From Monoplex corrugatus (lineage: Eukaryota; Mollusca; Gastropoda; Littorinimorpha; Ranellidae): 64,000 nt of DNA. The position numbers and the translations under genes were made by a program. The stretch lies in NCBI GenBank assembly GCA_030674185.1, contig CM060315.1:90219637-90283636 (forward strand). Reading direction: 5' to 3'. This document shows, in pieces, positions 63,453 through 64,000 of this stretch. Under the pieces are notes generated by a model that saw nothing but the letters and a program-made list of their open reading frames with translations, was not told where the DNA came from and did not search any database. Every line of letters starts with the position of its first letter. The first letter of the stretch is position 1.

Positions 63453-64000
63453 GTTATTTACTTTTTCAACTACTATGAGCTCTTTCCAGCCTTCAAAACA
63501 TATGGCAATAAAAGGTAAACGCGCAACTGTTGACATTGTACGCACACTAAAAAAACCTGACAGTATGACACGGGAAATATTTTTCAAGTTATCTGATTCC
63601 ATAGTGCAACCTTCAATTTTATACAGTTCTGAAATTTGGGGCTTGTTACAAGATAATAGTGCAGTTGAAAAAGTCCATTTGTATACCTGTAAAAAATATC
63701 TAAAAATGTACCTGTCCGCACACCATCTGCTATGGTATATGGTGAACTAGGATGTTATCCTCTTGTGGTAAACTGTTATATAAGAACCCTAAAATACTGG
63801 CTATGATTTATGAAAATGGAAATCCACCGACTACTAAGACAAGCATATGCACTGTTAACTAAACTTGATGAACAAGGTAAAATTAACTGGGTGACAAAGG
63901 TAAGAATTGCGCTACAATCATTTGGATTTAATTTTGTTTGGCTGAACCAAGGCGTTGAAAATGAAATTGATTTTTTTAATCAGTGTTAAGACAGAGAATT
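63453..64000 (+). pseudogene. RTE-like LINE C-terminal region, runs off the window
   Basis: Resumes the frame broken at 62453: TFSTTMSSFQPSKHMAIKGK, RATVDIVRTLKKPDSM, SIVQPSILYSSEIWGLL and VEKVHLYTCKKYLKM. After a shift near 63730 come MVYGELGCYPLVVNCYIRTL, HRLLRQAYALLTKLDEQGK and NWVTKVRIALQSFGFNFVWL. The blocks YSSEIWG, YGELGxYPL and GFxFVWLNQG follow the C-terminal order of this LINE family. The 3' end is beyond 64000. Confidence 0.8.

Overview
The window is eukaryotic, AT-rich, dominated by repeats, and holds very little host coding sequence. It suggests a marine mollusc, probably a gastropod. The basis is the mix of retroelements (RTE-like, CR1/L2-like and I-like LINEs, Penelope, Gypsy, DIRS), long (TATG)n and (TG)n tracts, and the very frequent octamer TAGGCCTA. 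That placement is inference; no species-diagnostic gene is present. There are no rRNA genes, intact tRNA genes, CRISPR arrays or bacterial operons.

The backbone is a large segmental duplication in direct orientation. Copy 1 is about 366-8325 and copy 2 about 34563-50585. Each carries a single-exon F-box gene on the minus strand. Copy 2 (47187-48740) is an open 517-codon gene and the best host gene here. Copy 1 (4815-6365) is broken by a frameshift and early stop. A third, scrambled fragment lies at 7729-7990. The two copies differ mainly by later insertions. Copy 1 gained a Penelope-like fragment (1826-2662) and a pogo/Tigger-like MITE (3415-3936). Copy 2 gained RTE-like LINE pieces inside an expanded TATG array (34.7-38.1 kb), extra minisatellites (39.3-40.6 kb) and a Ty3/Gypsy element with 183-bp LTRs (41373-46215). 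Each copy therefore supplies empty sites for the other.

Between the copies (8.3-34.5 kb) lie a broken zinc-binding gene fragment (10278-10714), a CR1-like LINE split by a 1781-bp TIR element (13370-17950), a putative 5.1-kb DNA transposon with TIRs and a TSD (17975-23067), an I-like LINE with an intact 1275-codon EN-RT-RNase H ORF2 and a frameshifted SGNH-type ORF1 (23.7-28.9 kb), a Gypsy integrase remnant (29.6-30.7 kb), and a 26-bp minisatellite of about 70 units interrupted by a Tigger-like element (30.7-33.4 kb). After copy 2 come an old ~170-bp repeat region punctuated by three TTAA-flanked piggyBac-like MITEs (50.7-54 kb), an RTE-like LINE (54.65-56.33 kb), a tRNA-derived SINE-like piece, a nuclease-like ORF joined in frame to a GC-rich DIRS-type reverse transcriptase and gag (56.58-60.24 kb), and an RTE-like LINE interrupted by an L2-like LINE and running off the window end.

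The most unusual signal is a recurring micro-insertion. At several places where a paralogous or tandem-repeat copy shows the ancestral state, a TA dinucleotide has become TAGGCCTA by gain of exactly GGCCTA. This looks like a transposon footprint or an unrecognised insertion process. It is reported as the lead finding.
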